Shown here: positions 55,488 to 63,972 of the stretch, in pieces | Position numbering within the stretch: the stretch's first letter is position 1 | Layout of the letters: each line of letters starts with the position of its first letter | NCBI GenBank assembly: GCA_900770255.1 | Contig: CAAGJN010000027.1 | Location: forward strand, 6,212-70,211 | DNA: 64,000 nucleotides | Direction: 5' to 3' | From: Clostridia bacterium | Lineage (GTDB): Bacteria > Bacillota > Clostridia > Oscillospirales > Acutalibacteraceae | The notes under the pieces: generated by a model | What the model saw: the letters and a program-made list of their open reading frames with translations, nothing else | The model's database searches: none | What the model was told of the DNA's origin: nothing | Made by a program: the position numbers and the translations under genes

Positions 55488-57266
55488 ATGGATCCCATTA
55501 AGGTGGATTTTTCAAAGAAAGGCGGTCCGAAGGAGATCGTTATCCCGCCTGACAAAGCCGCTCTCAAGATCGTACTGAGCATTCTGTGCACGATCGTCAC
55601 GGCAGGGCTGGTGTTCTATTTCATGATGCCGCCGCTCAACTTCAAGGCATATGAGTTTTACGGCTTCCTCCTCATCATCGTCGCCGCCTATGCGCTGTTT
55701 TCGGCTATATTCTCCGGCGTTTTCTCAAAGCCCGAGTATATCCCGTACTTCAAGCGCCAGATGATCGTACCCGGCATAATAGTCGGAGTTATCGTGCTGA
55801 CGGTCGGCATCGGTTATCTTGTCTCCTCTCCCTTCTTCAGGGCTTCGTCCTACAACAAGATAATGGACGTCCGTACAGACAGCAACTTCGCCGAAGAGAT
55901 AGACAAGCAGGATGCGGAGTCCTTCAGCAACATACCGAAGCTTGACGAGGGCGTAGCCGCTACACTCGCACCCAGAGCGCTCGGCAAGCTCGCCGAAAAA
56001 GGCTATGTCTCGCAGTTCTCGGTCTACCCGCTCTACACTCAGATAAACTACAAGGGTACGCCCGTTCGAGTTGTGCCGCTCCAATATTCCAACATAATCA
56101 AGTGGCTGACTAACCGCTCCGAGGGTCTGCCCGGCTATATCATCATCGATATGGCAAACGAGGTCACCACCCTGCAGGAACTCAATGAGGGCATCAAATA
56201 CTCGCCCGCAGAGCACTTTGGCAGACTTCTCAAGCGTCATCTGCGAATGGAGTATCCGACCTATATATTCGGCTCGAGCTCCTTCGAGATAGATGACAAC
56301 GGCAATCCTTACTGGATCTGCGCGAGGATCGATAAGACAATCGGCATGTTCGGCGGAAAGGATGTTGTCGGTATCGTGATAGTCAACGCGATAAACGGCG
56401 AGACGAATTACGTCCCGATCGAGACTGTCAAGACCGACCCGCAGTATCAGTGGATCGACAGAGTATATGACTCCGATCTGCTCGTCGAGCAGTACAACTA
56501 CTACGGCAAGTATCAGAAGGGCTTCTGGAACTCGATACTCAGCCAGGAGGACGTCTACGTCACCACCGAGGACTACAGCTACATCGCCCAGAACGACGAC
56601 GTCTATATGTACACCGGCGTCACCTCGGTCACCAACGACCAGTCAATCACCGGCTTTATCATGATCAACCAGCGCACGAAAGAGGCGGTCTACTACTCTG
56701 TCGCCGGCGCAAAGGAGCAGTCCGCACAGGCCTCCGCAGAGGGTCTTGACGAGATCAAGGCGGCCGGCTACAAGGCCACTTTCCCGCTGCTTCTCAACAT
56801 TGACGGCGAACCCACCTACTTCATGGCGCTCAAGGACGTCAGAGACGACGGCTCGCAGATCATCCAGAGCTACGCGCTGATAAACGTTAAGCAATACACG
56901 AAGATAAAGGTCTTCGGCAAGACTCTCTCCGAGTGCCTTGCAAAATACGTCGAACAGCTCAGAGCCAATGGCATCAACGTTGACATCAACGCAAGCCAGG
57001 TCGTTGATCCGGCCGAGAATCCGGACGGCACGGCAACGAGCAGCACCGAGACCGTCAGCGGCAAGATAGCGGATATCCGCACTCAGGTTATCTCGGGCGA
57101 GACATACTACTATATCAAGCTCGAGGGCGGCGACGTCTACTACTCGATTGCGGCCTCCAAGTCCTCTACCGCCGTCATTCTCAACAAGAACGACACAGTA
57201 ACAATCAAGTTCGACCCGAGCGACAATGTTATCACTCCCGCAAGCGAGCTTGAAAAAGCAAAATAA
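55488..57266 (+). CDS. Conserved membrane protein of unknown function with large extracytoplasmic domain
   Basis: A 592-residue protein with three N-terminal helices (about 25-50, 56-80 and 90-115), then some 470 residues probably outside the membrane. That part is rich in beta-type segments and aromatic residues (YIIIDMANEVTT, GKDVVGIVIVNAINGETNYV, GYKATFPLLLNIDGEPTYFMALKD) and ends with a smaller beta domain after a Ser/Thr linker (VSGKIADIRTQVISGETYYYIKLEGGDVYY, in pieces). I recognise no enzyme motif; similar proteins occur in gut Firmicutes without a known role. ATG 55488 follows AAAGGAG; an earlier in-frame start lies inside the leader RNA. Confidence 0.75.
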   Translation: MDPIKVDFSKKGGPKEIVIPPDKAALKIVLSILCTIVTAGLVFYFMMPPLNFKAYEFYGFLLIIVAAYALFSAIFSGVFSKPEYIPYFKRQMIVPGIIVGVIVLTVGIGYLVSSPFFRASSYNKIMDVRTDSNFAEEIDKQDAESFSNIPKLDEGVAATLAPRALGKLAEKGYVSQFSVYPLYTQINYKGTPVRVVPLQYSNIIKWLTNRSEGLPGYIIIDMANEVTTLQELNEGIKYSPAEHFGRLLKRHLRMEYPTYIFGSSSFEIDDNGNPYWICARIDKTIGMFGGKDVVGIVIVNAINGETNYVPIETVKTDPQYQWIDRVYDSDLLVEQYNYYGKYQKGFWNSILSQEDVYVTTEDYSYIAQNDDVYMYTGVTSVTNDQSITGFIMINQRTKEAVYYSVAGAKEQSAQASAEGLDEIKAAGYKATFPLLLNIDGEPTYFMALKDVRDDGSQIIQSYALINVKQYTKIKVFGKTLSECLAKYVEQLRANGINVDINASQVVDPAENPDGTATSSTETVSGKIADIRTQVISGETYYYIKLEGGDVYYSIAASKSSTAVILNKNDTVTIKFDPSDNVITPASELEKAK

Positions 57267-57273
57267 AACAAAA

Positions 57274-57303
57274 GCGCCGCCGTGGAATCACGGCGGTGCC
57301 CTT
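57274..57303 (+). terminator. Terminator-like hairpin after the membrane protein gene
   Basis: GCGCCGCCGTG pairs with CACGGCGGTGC around GAAT; the tail CCTT is T-poor. Confidence 0.65.
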
Positions 57304-57308
57304 GTGAA

Positions 57309-57337
57309 GCGACCCTCTGAAGCTCTCAGAGGGTCGC
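57309..57337. terminator. Second hairpin, probably ending cca transcripts
   Basis: A perfect 12-bp stem GCGACCCTCTGA/TCAGAGGGTCGC around AGCTC. It lies just past the cca stop on the minus strand; neither side has a strong T-run. Confidence 0.55.
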
Positions 57338-57344
57338 CGCCTGT

Positions 57345-58694
57345 TTATTTCATCTCTCTGTATATCTCCTGCGCACGCTCGAGCAGAGCCTCGCGCGTGT
57401 TTTTCGTCACGCCGTCGATCACCTCGTCGAGCAGCTGGGCGAGCACCGCGCCGAGCTGTCTACCCTGCGGGATGCCGATATCCATAAGTGTTCTTCCGTT
57501 TATCTCAAGCCCCTTGAGCGTCAGGCACGGCTTTTGCGCGGCAAGCGCGCGGGCCTCTCTCTCGGCCGCCGAAATCTGATTGAGACGAAACGCATATTCG
57601 GGCGACTGCGCTGTCACGTCGGCGCGCATGACCTTGAGAAGCGTCAGCACCCCCTGCTCGCCGAACTTTGAAAGATATCTCGGCATACGCGAAATATCCT
57701 CATATATCTCCCAGCGGTCATGGTTGCTTACGAGGAAAAGCACCTCGTCGCGCAGCCTATTCGAAGCTTTGAGCCGCGCCATTATCTGCGCGGCCAGCTC
57801 TGCGGAAAGCCTTTGGTGGCCGTAAAAATGCGCAACACCTTTTTCATCGAAGGTCTTCGCCGCAGGCTTGCCGCAGTCGTGTAGCAGCATCGCAAGGCGG
57901 AGCGCAGGATCGGGCTCGATATTTTCGAGCGCAACGAGGGTGTGTTCATATATATCATAGCAATGGTGCGGGTTGTCGTGGCTGTTCATATACATCGGCT
58001 CAAGCTCCGGCAGTATCTCAAACAGCACGGGGGCAAAATCCGTGAGTATGCGCCGCACTCCCTCGCCGCAGAGCAGACGCAGGAGCTCCTTTGCGATGCG
58101 CTCCTGAGAGATGTTTTTGAGCAGCGCACGGTTCTCGAGGATGCTCGCGGCTGTAGCGGGCTCTATCTCAAAATTAAGCGTTGACGCAAAACGCAGGGCG
58201 CGCAATATACGCAGCGCATCCTCGTTGAAGCGCCGGTCGGGATCGCCGACGCAGCGAATCACTCCGTCTGCAAGATCCTCCCGGCCGCCGAACAGATCGA
58301 CTATCCCCGCTCCGGGCGCATAGGCCATCGCATTGACCGTGAAATCGCGGCGGCTGAGATCCGCGCTGAGATCCGAGGTAAACGTCACGTTTTTCGGGTG
58401 ACGGTTGTCCTCATACTCGCCGTCAAGCCTGAAGGACGTTATCTCAAACGGCTGCGAATTTATAACGACGGTTACCGTGCCGTGCTCTATTCCGGTATCG
58501 ATGCAATGAAATGAGCCGAACACCCTTTTTATCTCATCGGGGCGCGCCGAGGTGGTGATGTCCCAGTCGTCGGGGGATTTGCCGAGCAGACTGTCGCGCA
58601 CGCAGCCGCCCACGGCGTAGGCCTCATAGCCAGAAGACCGAAGCAGCTCCACGGCAATTTCTGCGTTTTCCGGCATAGACAATATCTTACCCAT
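57345..58694 (-). CDS. cca: CCA tRNA nucleotidyltransferase with HD domain
   Basis: A 449-residue class II nucleotidyltransferase that adds or repairs the 3' CCA of tRNAs. The head domain has AVGGCVRD (about 26-33), the metal-binding DxD in DDWDITTSA (about 41-49), RRDFTVNAMAY and RFNEDALRILRALRFA. An HD phosphohydrolase domain follows (HHCYDIYEHTL, LLHDCGKP). GGGGAC precedes ATG 58694. The four tRNA genes in this window all encode CCA, so repair is a likely role. Monocistronic. Confidence 0.93.
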   Translation of the reverse strand: MGKILSMPENAEIAVELLRSSGYEAYAVGGCVRDSLLGKSPDDWDITTSARPDEIKRVFGSFHCIDTGIEHGTVTVVINSQPFEITSFRLDGEYEDNRHPKNVTFTSDLSADLSRRDFTVNAMAYAPGAGIVDLFGGREDLADGVIRCVGDPDRRFNEDALRILRALRFASTLNFEIEPATAASILENRALLKNISQERIAKELLRLLCGEGVRRILTDFAPVLFEILPELEPMYMNSHDNPHHCYDIYEHTLVALENIEPDPALRLAMLLHDCGKPAAKTFDEKGVAHFYGHQRLSAELAAQIMARLKASNRLRDEVLFLVSNHDRWEIYEDISRMPRYLSKFGEQGVLTLLKVMRADVTAQSPEYAFRLNQISAAEREARALAAQKPCLTLKGLEINGRTLMDIGIPQGRQLGAVLAQLLDEVIDGVTKNTREALLERAQEIYREMK

Positions 58695-58773
58695 TTTTCG
58701 TCCCCTTTCCTTTACAATATTAACATTTTATCATATAATTATCAACAGCACAAAATAAAAAGGAGCTTTACTG

Positions 58774-59115
58774 ATGAACATACAGATTTTCGGCAAGGCA
58801 AAATGCTTTGATACAAAGAAGGCCGAACGCTGGTTCAAGGAGCGCAGGATAAAATATCAGCTCATAGACGTGGCGAAATACGGTATGAGCCGCGGAGAAT
58901 ATGCGAGCGTTAAAAAGGCTGTCGGCGGCATGGACAAGCTGTTTGACGAGAAATCGAAGGCATATGAACAGCAGTTTATAAAGTACCTTGCCCGCGACGA
59001 GGACAAGGAGGAGAAGCTGTTCGAGCATCCGGAGCTGTTCAAAACGCCGATCGTCCGCAACGGCAGGCAGGCAACCGTAGGCTACTGCCCCGAGGTCTGG
59101 CAGACATGGGAATAA
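58774..59115 (+). CDS. ArsC/Spx-family thioredoxin-fold protein
   Basis: A 113-residue protein of the arsenate reductase/Spx/YffB family. GKAKCFDTKKAERWFKERRIKYQLIDV (7-33) carries a single N-terminal Cys11 and the helix that follows it; there is no CxxC. KTPIVRN is the conserved cis-Pro strand. With one Cys and no evident ars neighbours it may be a glutaredoxin-like reductase or an Spx-type regulator rather than an arsenate reductase. AAGGAG precedes the ATG. Confidence 0.85.
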   Translation: MNIQIFGKAKCFDTKKAERWFKERRIKYQLIDVAKYGMSRGEYASVKKAVGGMDKLFDEKSKAYEQQFIKYLARDEDKEEKLFEHPELFKTPIVRNGRQATVGYCPEVWQTWE

Positions 59116-59132
59116 AAAAAGACGAAGAGTGC

Positions 59133-59175
59133 AAAACTCCCCCGGCAAAGCGAATTTTTGCCGGGGGAGTTTTTC
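59133..59175 (+). terminator. Terminator after the ArsC-like gene
   Basis: AAAACTCCCCCGGCAAA pairs with TTTGCCGGGGGAGTTTT. The minus strand also reads AGTTTTG, so it may serve mfd too. Confidence 0.85.
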
Positions 59176-59195
59176 TGCAGTCTATGCCCCGCTGA

Positions 59196-62100
59196 TCACT
59201 CGGCCGGGTCTGTTTTTTTATTCGCAGTGTTCATGAGCATGAGCACCTTTTCGAGCAGATCCAAAAGCTTATCCTGCGGCATTATGCGCACCGCGATGTG
59301 CGGCTTGCCCGCCGCGCTGACAGTCACTCTGCCGGGGAAGCCCGCGGCGATCGCCGAGATCTCCTGCATATCGAGATCGTCTATATACAGCAGCAGGCGG
59401 TCGTTCTTTCGCCCGATCTCATATATATTGTGCTGCGCCGAATAGGCTCTGAGCAGCGAAGTCCTTATCAGGCCGAGCACGGGCTCGGGCGGCTCGCCGA
59501 AGCGGTCGATAAGTTCGTCGATAACATCGTCGGCGTCTGCGCGCGAGCCGATATCCGCTATGCGGCGGTAGATGCCGAGGCGCTGCGGGACGCTCTCGAT
59601 ATAGGTCGGCGGGATATGCGCGTCGATCGGAAGATCGACAAGGCACTCCTTCTTAGGCTTTTTGACCGCCTCGCCCTTCTCCTCGCTGATCGCCTGCTCA
59701 AGCAGCTGCAGATACATCTCATAGCCGACAGCCTCCATGTGCCCGTGCTGCTGCGCGCCGAGCACGTTGCCCGCTCCGCGCAGCTCAAGGTCGCGCATGG
59801 CGATCTTGAAGCCCGAGCCGAACTCGGTATATTCCCTGATAGCGTCGAGCCTGCCCGTCGCAATCTCAGTCAGCTCTCGTCCGGGTCTGAAGGTCAGATA
59901 GGCGCTCGCCCTGCGCGACGAGCGGCCGACCCTGCCGCGGATCTGGTGAAGCTGCGCAAGGCCCATGCGGTCGGCGTCCTCTATTATAAGCGTGTTGACA
60001 TTCGGCACATCAACGCCTGTTTCAATTATCGTAGTGCAAACGAGGATGTCTATCTCCCCCTCGAGCAGCCTGCGCCAGACCTCGCTGAGCTCATCCTCGC
60101 TCATTTTACCGTGCGCTATGCCTACTGTCGCCTCCGGGAGCATATCCTTAATCCTTGTCGCCGTGCGCTCTATATCCTCGACGCGGTTGTGCAGATAATA
60201 CACCTGCCCGCCGCGCCTGAGCTCGGCGTTCATCGCCTGTGCGAGCATCTCCGGGTTGTGCTCGACAACATAGGTCTGCACCGGAAAGCGGTCGTGCGGA
60301 GCCTCCTCGAGGATCGACATATCGCGTATGCCCGAGAGAGCCATGTTGAGCGTTCGCGGTATCGGCGTTGCCGTCAGGGTAAGCACATCGACCTTGGGAT
60401 ACAGCTCCTTGAGCTTCTCCTTCTGAGCCACGCCGAAGCGCTGCTCCTCGTCGACGATTATGAGCCCCAGATCCCTGAACTGCACGTCCTTGGAGATGAG
60501 CCTGTGCGTGCCGACGACTATATCCACGCTGCCGCGGCGCAGGCCGTTGAGAGTGTCCTCGATCTCCTTTTTTGAGCAGAAGCGCGAGAGCATCCGCGCC
60601 TCGACCGGAAAGCCCTCGAAGCGCTTGAGTACTGTCTGATAGTGTTGATAGGCGAGGATGGTGGTCGGCACAAGGATCGCGCACTGCTTTCCGTCCGCGA
60701 CGCATTTGAACGCACCGCGCAGAGCGACCTCGGTCTTGCCGAAGCCAACGTCGCCGCAGAGAAGTCTGTCCATCGGGCAGCTTTTCTCCATGTCGCCCTT
60801 TATTTCATCAATACATCTGAGCTGATCCGAAGTCTCCTCGAACTCAAATCTGCGCTCGAAGTCGCTTTGCATATCGGTATCCGGCGAGAACGCATGACCC
60901 TCTATCTTGAGCCTGTGCGAATAGAGCTCCGTTAGCTCCTTCGCCATATCCTTGACGGCGCTGCGAACGCGCGAGCGCGTTTTCTGCCAGTCCTTGCCGC
61001 CGAGCTTGTTGAGCCGCACAGGCTTGTCGTCGCCGGACGGGCCGATATACTTTGACACCTGGTCGAGCTGAGTGACGGGGACATAGAGAATGTCTCCCTT
61101 GTCGTAACGGATCTTGATATAGTCCTTTATCGTGCCGCCGGCCTCAAGCTTGTTTATCCCCTCGAATATACCTATTCCATGGGCGACATGAACAACATAG
61201 TCGCCGCGATGCAGCTCGTCGAGGCTGTGGAACGAGTTTGCGCTCTTCTTTGAGCTGCGCTTCGGCTGAGAGACCGCCGCCCTGCCGGAGTGGGTCATAA
61301 CGGTTATTTTCGGCTGCGGATATTCAAATCCGGCGGACAGGCAGCCGGGCACAACGGTCAGCGTACCGGGATGCAGCTCGGCGGGCAGCTCATCCATATA
61401 CAGCGCGCTGTAGCCCTCGTCGATCAGGTCGCCGCGCAGCGCGTCGGCGGCCTTGCGGGTGCCCGCAAAGATGACGCAGGTTCGCTCGTTTTTCTTTGAG
61501 AGCGCATCGATGTCCTCCTTTAGCACAGAAAACGAGCCGTTCCACGCGCTGATCTGCCTCGCGCTGACGCCTATAAGCTCCTTTACGGGAGTGTCGAAGC
61601 TGCCGCGCGGGAGATTGTCCATGTATATCGCTCCCATGCGCTCATAGGTCCGTACAAGATCCGAAAAGTGCAGCGAAAAACGGTCGAGCCCCGGGCAGAG
61701 CTCGCCCTCCTCGAACATGGCCTTGACCGCCTCGTGCATCAGGCCGACTGCCGCGTTGAAGCGCTCCTTGACGGAGAAGCTATCGCTCACGCAAAGCAAA
61801 TAGCCGTCGGCGTAATCGAAGATCGATGCCACGTCGTAAAGCAATGGCATATATTTATCGGTCGATTGCAGCCTGATGCCGCCTTTGATACGCTCTATAT
61901 CCCTGTCAACGCATTCGCGGGCCTTGACTGCGCCTTTGCCGCGTATCTCCGAACGAAAACGCTCGAGCAGCGCGACAAACTCGTCCATGTCAGGCGGCAG
62001 TATCTCGTTCGAGGGAGATATCTTTATCTTTTCGATGCTGTCCGTGCGGCGCTGGGTATCAATATCAAAATAGGCCATGCTGTCAATCTCGTCGCCCCAG

Positions 62101-62681
62101 AGCTCCACGCGGCACGGGTATTCGCAGCCCGGTGGGAAGAAATCGAGCACGCCGCCGCGTACTGCGTACTGGCCGACTCCGTCGACCTGTGCGCAGCGGG
62201 TATAGCCCGCGTGCAGCAGGGCTCTGACCAGCTGCTCAAGGGGATATTCGTCGCCGACGGATATCTCAAGGGTACGGCTTTTGAGCTCGTGCGGCGGCAG
62301 GGTAAGCTGAGAAGCCGCCTCTGCAGAGCAGACGACCGCCTGCGCCTCGCCGTTGAGCATCTTATCAAGCACGCCCAGCCTGCGGTGCTCATATTCGCGT
62401 GACTGGCTCTCGGTCGAGCGAAAAACAAAATCCCGCGCGGGATAGAGCAGAGCCCGGCAGCCGAGAGTCTTCATATCGAGCGCAAGGCGTGACGCCTGCG
62501 CCTCATCCGCCGTGATAATCAGCGCGGGCCTTTTGCAGTCGCCGACGAGCGCAGAGGCAAAATGTGCCTTGTGTATATGGGAAAGCCCCGTCATGCCGAC
62601 CGGCAGGCGGGTATTTTTGATGCACTCGAGCAGAGTGCGGTATTCTTCAAGCTTTTTGGCTGACGCTGTAAGACCGTTCAT
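59196..62681 (-). CDS. mfd: Transcription-repair coupling factor Mfd
   Basis: A 1161-residue ATPase that removes stalled RNA polymerase and recruits UvrA for DNA repair. The N-terminal UvrB-like module includes GVGQYAVRGGVLDFFPPG. The RNA-polymerase-interacting CarD-like domain starts LHRGDYVVHVAHGIGIFEGI. The RecG-like helicase has Walker A CGDVGFGKTEVALRGAF and DEEQRFGV. The C-terminal TRCF domain ends it. ATG 62681 is chosen over 62729 because a promoter (62744-62772) would start transcription at about the longer start; GAGGTG precedes it. An IS element sits about 30 bp upstream of this promoter. Confidence 0.95.
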   Translation of the reverse strand: MNGLTASAKKLEEYRTLLECIKNTRLPVGMTGLSHIHKAHFASALVGDCKRPALIITADEAQASRLALDMKTLGCRALLYPARDFVFRSTESQSREYEHRRLGVLDKMLNGEAQAVVCSAEAASQLTLPPHELKSRTLEISVGDEYPLEQLVRALLHAGYTRCAQVDGVGQYAVRGGVLDFFPPGCEYPCRVELWGDEIDSMAYFDIDTQRRTDSIEKIKISPSNEILPPDMDEFVALLERFRSEIRGKGAVKARECVDRDIERIKGGIRLQSTDKYMPLLYDVASIFDYADGYLLCVSDSFSVKERFNAAVGLMHEAVKAMFEEGELCPGLDRFSLHFSDLVRTYERMGAIYMDNLPRGSFDTPVKELIGVSARQISAWNGSFSVLKEDIDALSKKNERTCVIFAGTRKAADALRGDLIDEGYSALYMDELPAELHPGTLTVVPGCLSAGFEYPQPKITVMTHSGRAAVSQPKRSSKKSANSFHSLDELHRGDYVVHVAHGIGIFEGINKLEAGGTIKDYIKIRYDKGDILYVPVTQLDQVSKYIGPSGDDKPVRLNKLGGKDWQKTRSRVRSAVKDMAKELTELYSHRLKIEGHAFSPDTDMQSDFERRFEFEETSDQLRCIDEIKGDMEKSCPMDRLLCGDVGFGKTEVALRGAFKCVADGKQCAILVPTTILAYQHYQTVLKRFEGFPVEARMLSRFCSKKEIEDTLNGLRRGSVDIVVGTHRLISKDVQFRDLGLIIVDEEQRFGVAQKEKLKELYPKVDVLTLTATPIPRTLNMALSGIRDMSILEEAPHDRFPVQTYVVEHNPEMLAQAMNAELRRGGQVYYLHNRVEDIERTATRIKDMLPEATVGIAHGKMSEDELSEVWRRLLEGEIDILVCTTIIETGVDVPNVNTLIIEDADRMGLAQLHQIRGRVGRSSRRASAYLTFRPGRELTEIATGRLDAIREYTEFGSGFKIAMRDLELRGAGNVLGAQQHGHMEAVGYEMYLQLLEQAISEEKGEAVKKPKKECLVDLPIDAHIPPTYIESVPQRLGIYRRIADIGSRADADDVIDELIDRFGEPPEPVLGLIRTSLLRAYSAQHNIYEIGRKNDRLLLYIDDLDMQEISAIAAGFPGRVTVSAAGKPHIAVRIMPQDKLLDLLEKVLMLMNTANKKTDPAE

Positions 62682-62743
62682 AGGCACCTCAAACACATTG
62701 CTGCATACCCACATAAGAGGTATTTCCATTAGTTTAAGATTTA

Positions 62744-62772
62744 ATTATACTATGCACGGGCTGAAATTTCAA
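62744..62772 (-). promoter_or_regulatory. Promoter of mfd
   Basis: On the minus strand TTGAAA (62772-62767), 17 bases, TATAAT (62749-62744). Confidence 0.75.
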
Positions 62773-62801
62773 TGCAAAACACGGCAGTCGCGACAAAAAA
62801 A

Positions 62802-62828
62802 CTGTAGGTTTACAATAGATGTGTTACA
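62802..62828 (+). repeat. Left terminal inverted repeat of the IS
   Basis: Begins CTGTAGGTTT and ends GATGTGTTACA. It matches the inverted right end at about 22 of 27 positions, with the mismatches clustered in the middle. Confidence 0.88.
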
Positions 62829-62914
62829 GAGAGTAAAAAAAGAGTGACGAATAGCGAAGTCCTGTGTTACAGTTAAGTTGCTACACCAAAAAGCGACAAG
62901 GAGGCTATTCGTCA

Positions 62915-63853
62915 ATGAAAACTGTAACACAAACAATGCTGTATCGTCAAGCAATAATTAAATATGCCGAAAAATATGGAGTAACCAAAGCGGCAATACG
63001 GTACAAAACAAACCGACAATATATCTATCGGTGGCGCAAAAGGTATGACGGAACGCTGCAATCATTGGCAGACAAGTCGCATCGACCGCATCACCATCCC
63101 AACGAACATACAGAGGAAGAACTAAAACTTATCTCGGATATGCGCCGGCGCAATCCGAATGCAGGCTTGGTGGTGTTTTGGGTGAAACTGATGCAAAGAG
63201 GCTACACGCGCTCCATTACAGGGCTTTACCGTGTTTTACGCAGACATGGACAAATGGCAGTAAAACCGCCAAATCCAAAATATATTCCCAAACCATACGA
63301 GCAAATGCAATATCCGGGGCAAAGAGTACAAATTGATGTTAAATTCGTTCCCGAAGCTTGCATTGTGGGTAATGCAAAAGGTCAAAAGTTCTACCAATAC
63401 ACTGCGATTGACGAATATTCCAGATTTCGCTATTTAGAAGCGTTTGAGGAACATAGCACTTACAGCTCGGCTATATTTCTTGAACATATGCTCAAAGCTT
63501 TTCCGTTTCAAGTAGAGTGTGTACAAACAGATAACGGATGTGAGTTCACAAAGCGGCTCGGAAACACCGAAAATCCGACGCCCACACTGTTTGAGGCGCG
63601 CCTCAAACAGTGTGGCATAAAGCACAAACTCATAAAGCCTTACACACCGAGACATAACGGAAAAGTCGAGCGTTCACATAGAAAAGATAACGAATACTTT
63701 TATGCTACACATACATTTTACTCTTTTGAAGACTTCAAAAAGCAATTAGCTGTTCACAGTAAAAAATACAACAATTTCCCTATGCGTCCTCTGCATTGGA
63801 AATCCCCTGCCGATTATATTAAGGCTTTTATTTCTAACGGCGAGGTTTTCTGA
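62915..63853 (+). CDS. IS481-like transposase with integrase core
   Basis: A 312-residue DDE transposase. The N-terminal helix-turn-helix (YGVTKAAIRYKTNRQYIYRWRKRY, about 21-44) binds DNA. The rve core has the catalytic residues in QIDVKFVPE (Asp), VQTDNGCEF (Asp) and HNGKVERSHRKDNEYF (Glu), full length and uninterrupted. ATG 62915 follows AAGGAGG; the longer frame before it is not needed. Codons 222-233, approximately, are encoded by a 34-bp perfect palindrome, so both strands there encode the peptide TLFEARLKQCG. Confidence 0.92.
   Translation: MKTVTQTMLYRQAIIKYAEKYGVTKAAIRYKTNRQYIYRWRKRYDGTLQSLADKSHRPHHHPNEHTEEELKLISDMRRRNPNAGLVVFWVKLMQRGYTRSITGLYRVLRRHGQMAVKPPNPKYIPKPYEQMQYPGQRVQIDVKFVPEACIVGNAKGQKFYQYTAIDEYSRFRYLEAFEEHSTYSSAIFLEHMLKAFPFQVECVQTDNGCEFTKRLGNTENPTPTLFEARLKQCGIKHKLIKPYTPRHNGKVERSHRKDNEYFYATHTFYSFEDFKKQLAVHSKKYNNFPMRPLHWKSPADYIKAFISNGEVF
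63582..63615. repeat. 34-bp perfect palindrome inside the transposase gene
   Basis: The left arm (17 bases, starting CCACACTG and ending GAGGCG) is followed at once by its exact complement. No spacer, no mismatch. It could form a strong hairpin in mRNA or single-stranded DNA. Confidence 0.97.
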
Positions 63854-63856
63854 TTT

Positions 63857-63883
63857 TGTAACACATCATTGACAAACCTACAG
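63857..63883 (-). repeat. Right terminal inverted repeat of the IS
   Basis: On the minus strand begins CTGTAGGTTT and ends GATGTGTTACA, matching the left end. Confidence 0.88.
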
Positions 63884-63905
63884 CTTTTTCGGCGTCCCGT
63901 TTAGC

Positions 63906-63935
63906 TTGACACTTGTATATATAATAATGTATAAT
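63906..63935 (+). promoter_or_regulatory. Promoter of the last, partial gene
   Basis: TTGACA (63906-63911), an 18-bp spacer and TATAAT (63930-63935), just beyond the IS right end. Confidence 0.75.
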
Positions 63936-63972
63936 TTATTATGAATTACTGTTAAGAGAGAGGATATAGAAA

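Larger units (their letters stand above)
62802..63883 (+). mobile_element. Complete IS481-like insertion sequence
   Basis: An element of about 1.08 kb: one transposase gene between imperfect 27-bp terminal inverted repeats. Outside the repeats the sequence is A/T-run rich on both sides (AAAAAA and CTTTTT), so the ends may reach five to six bases further out, and I cannot define a target-site duplication. Base use is more AT-rich than the flanking mfd. It appears intact. Confidence 0.85.

Noticed and set aside
58774..59115. An arsenic-resistance arsenate reductase.
   Set aside because: Only one N-terminal Cys is visible and no ars operon genes or ArsR are nearby, so only the broad ArsC/Spx family name is given.
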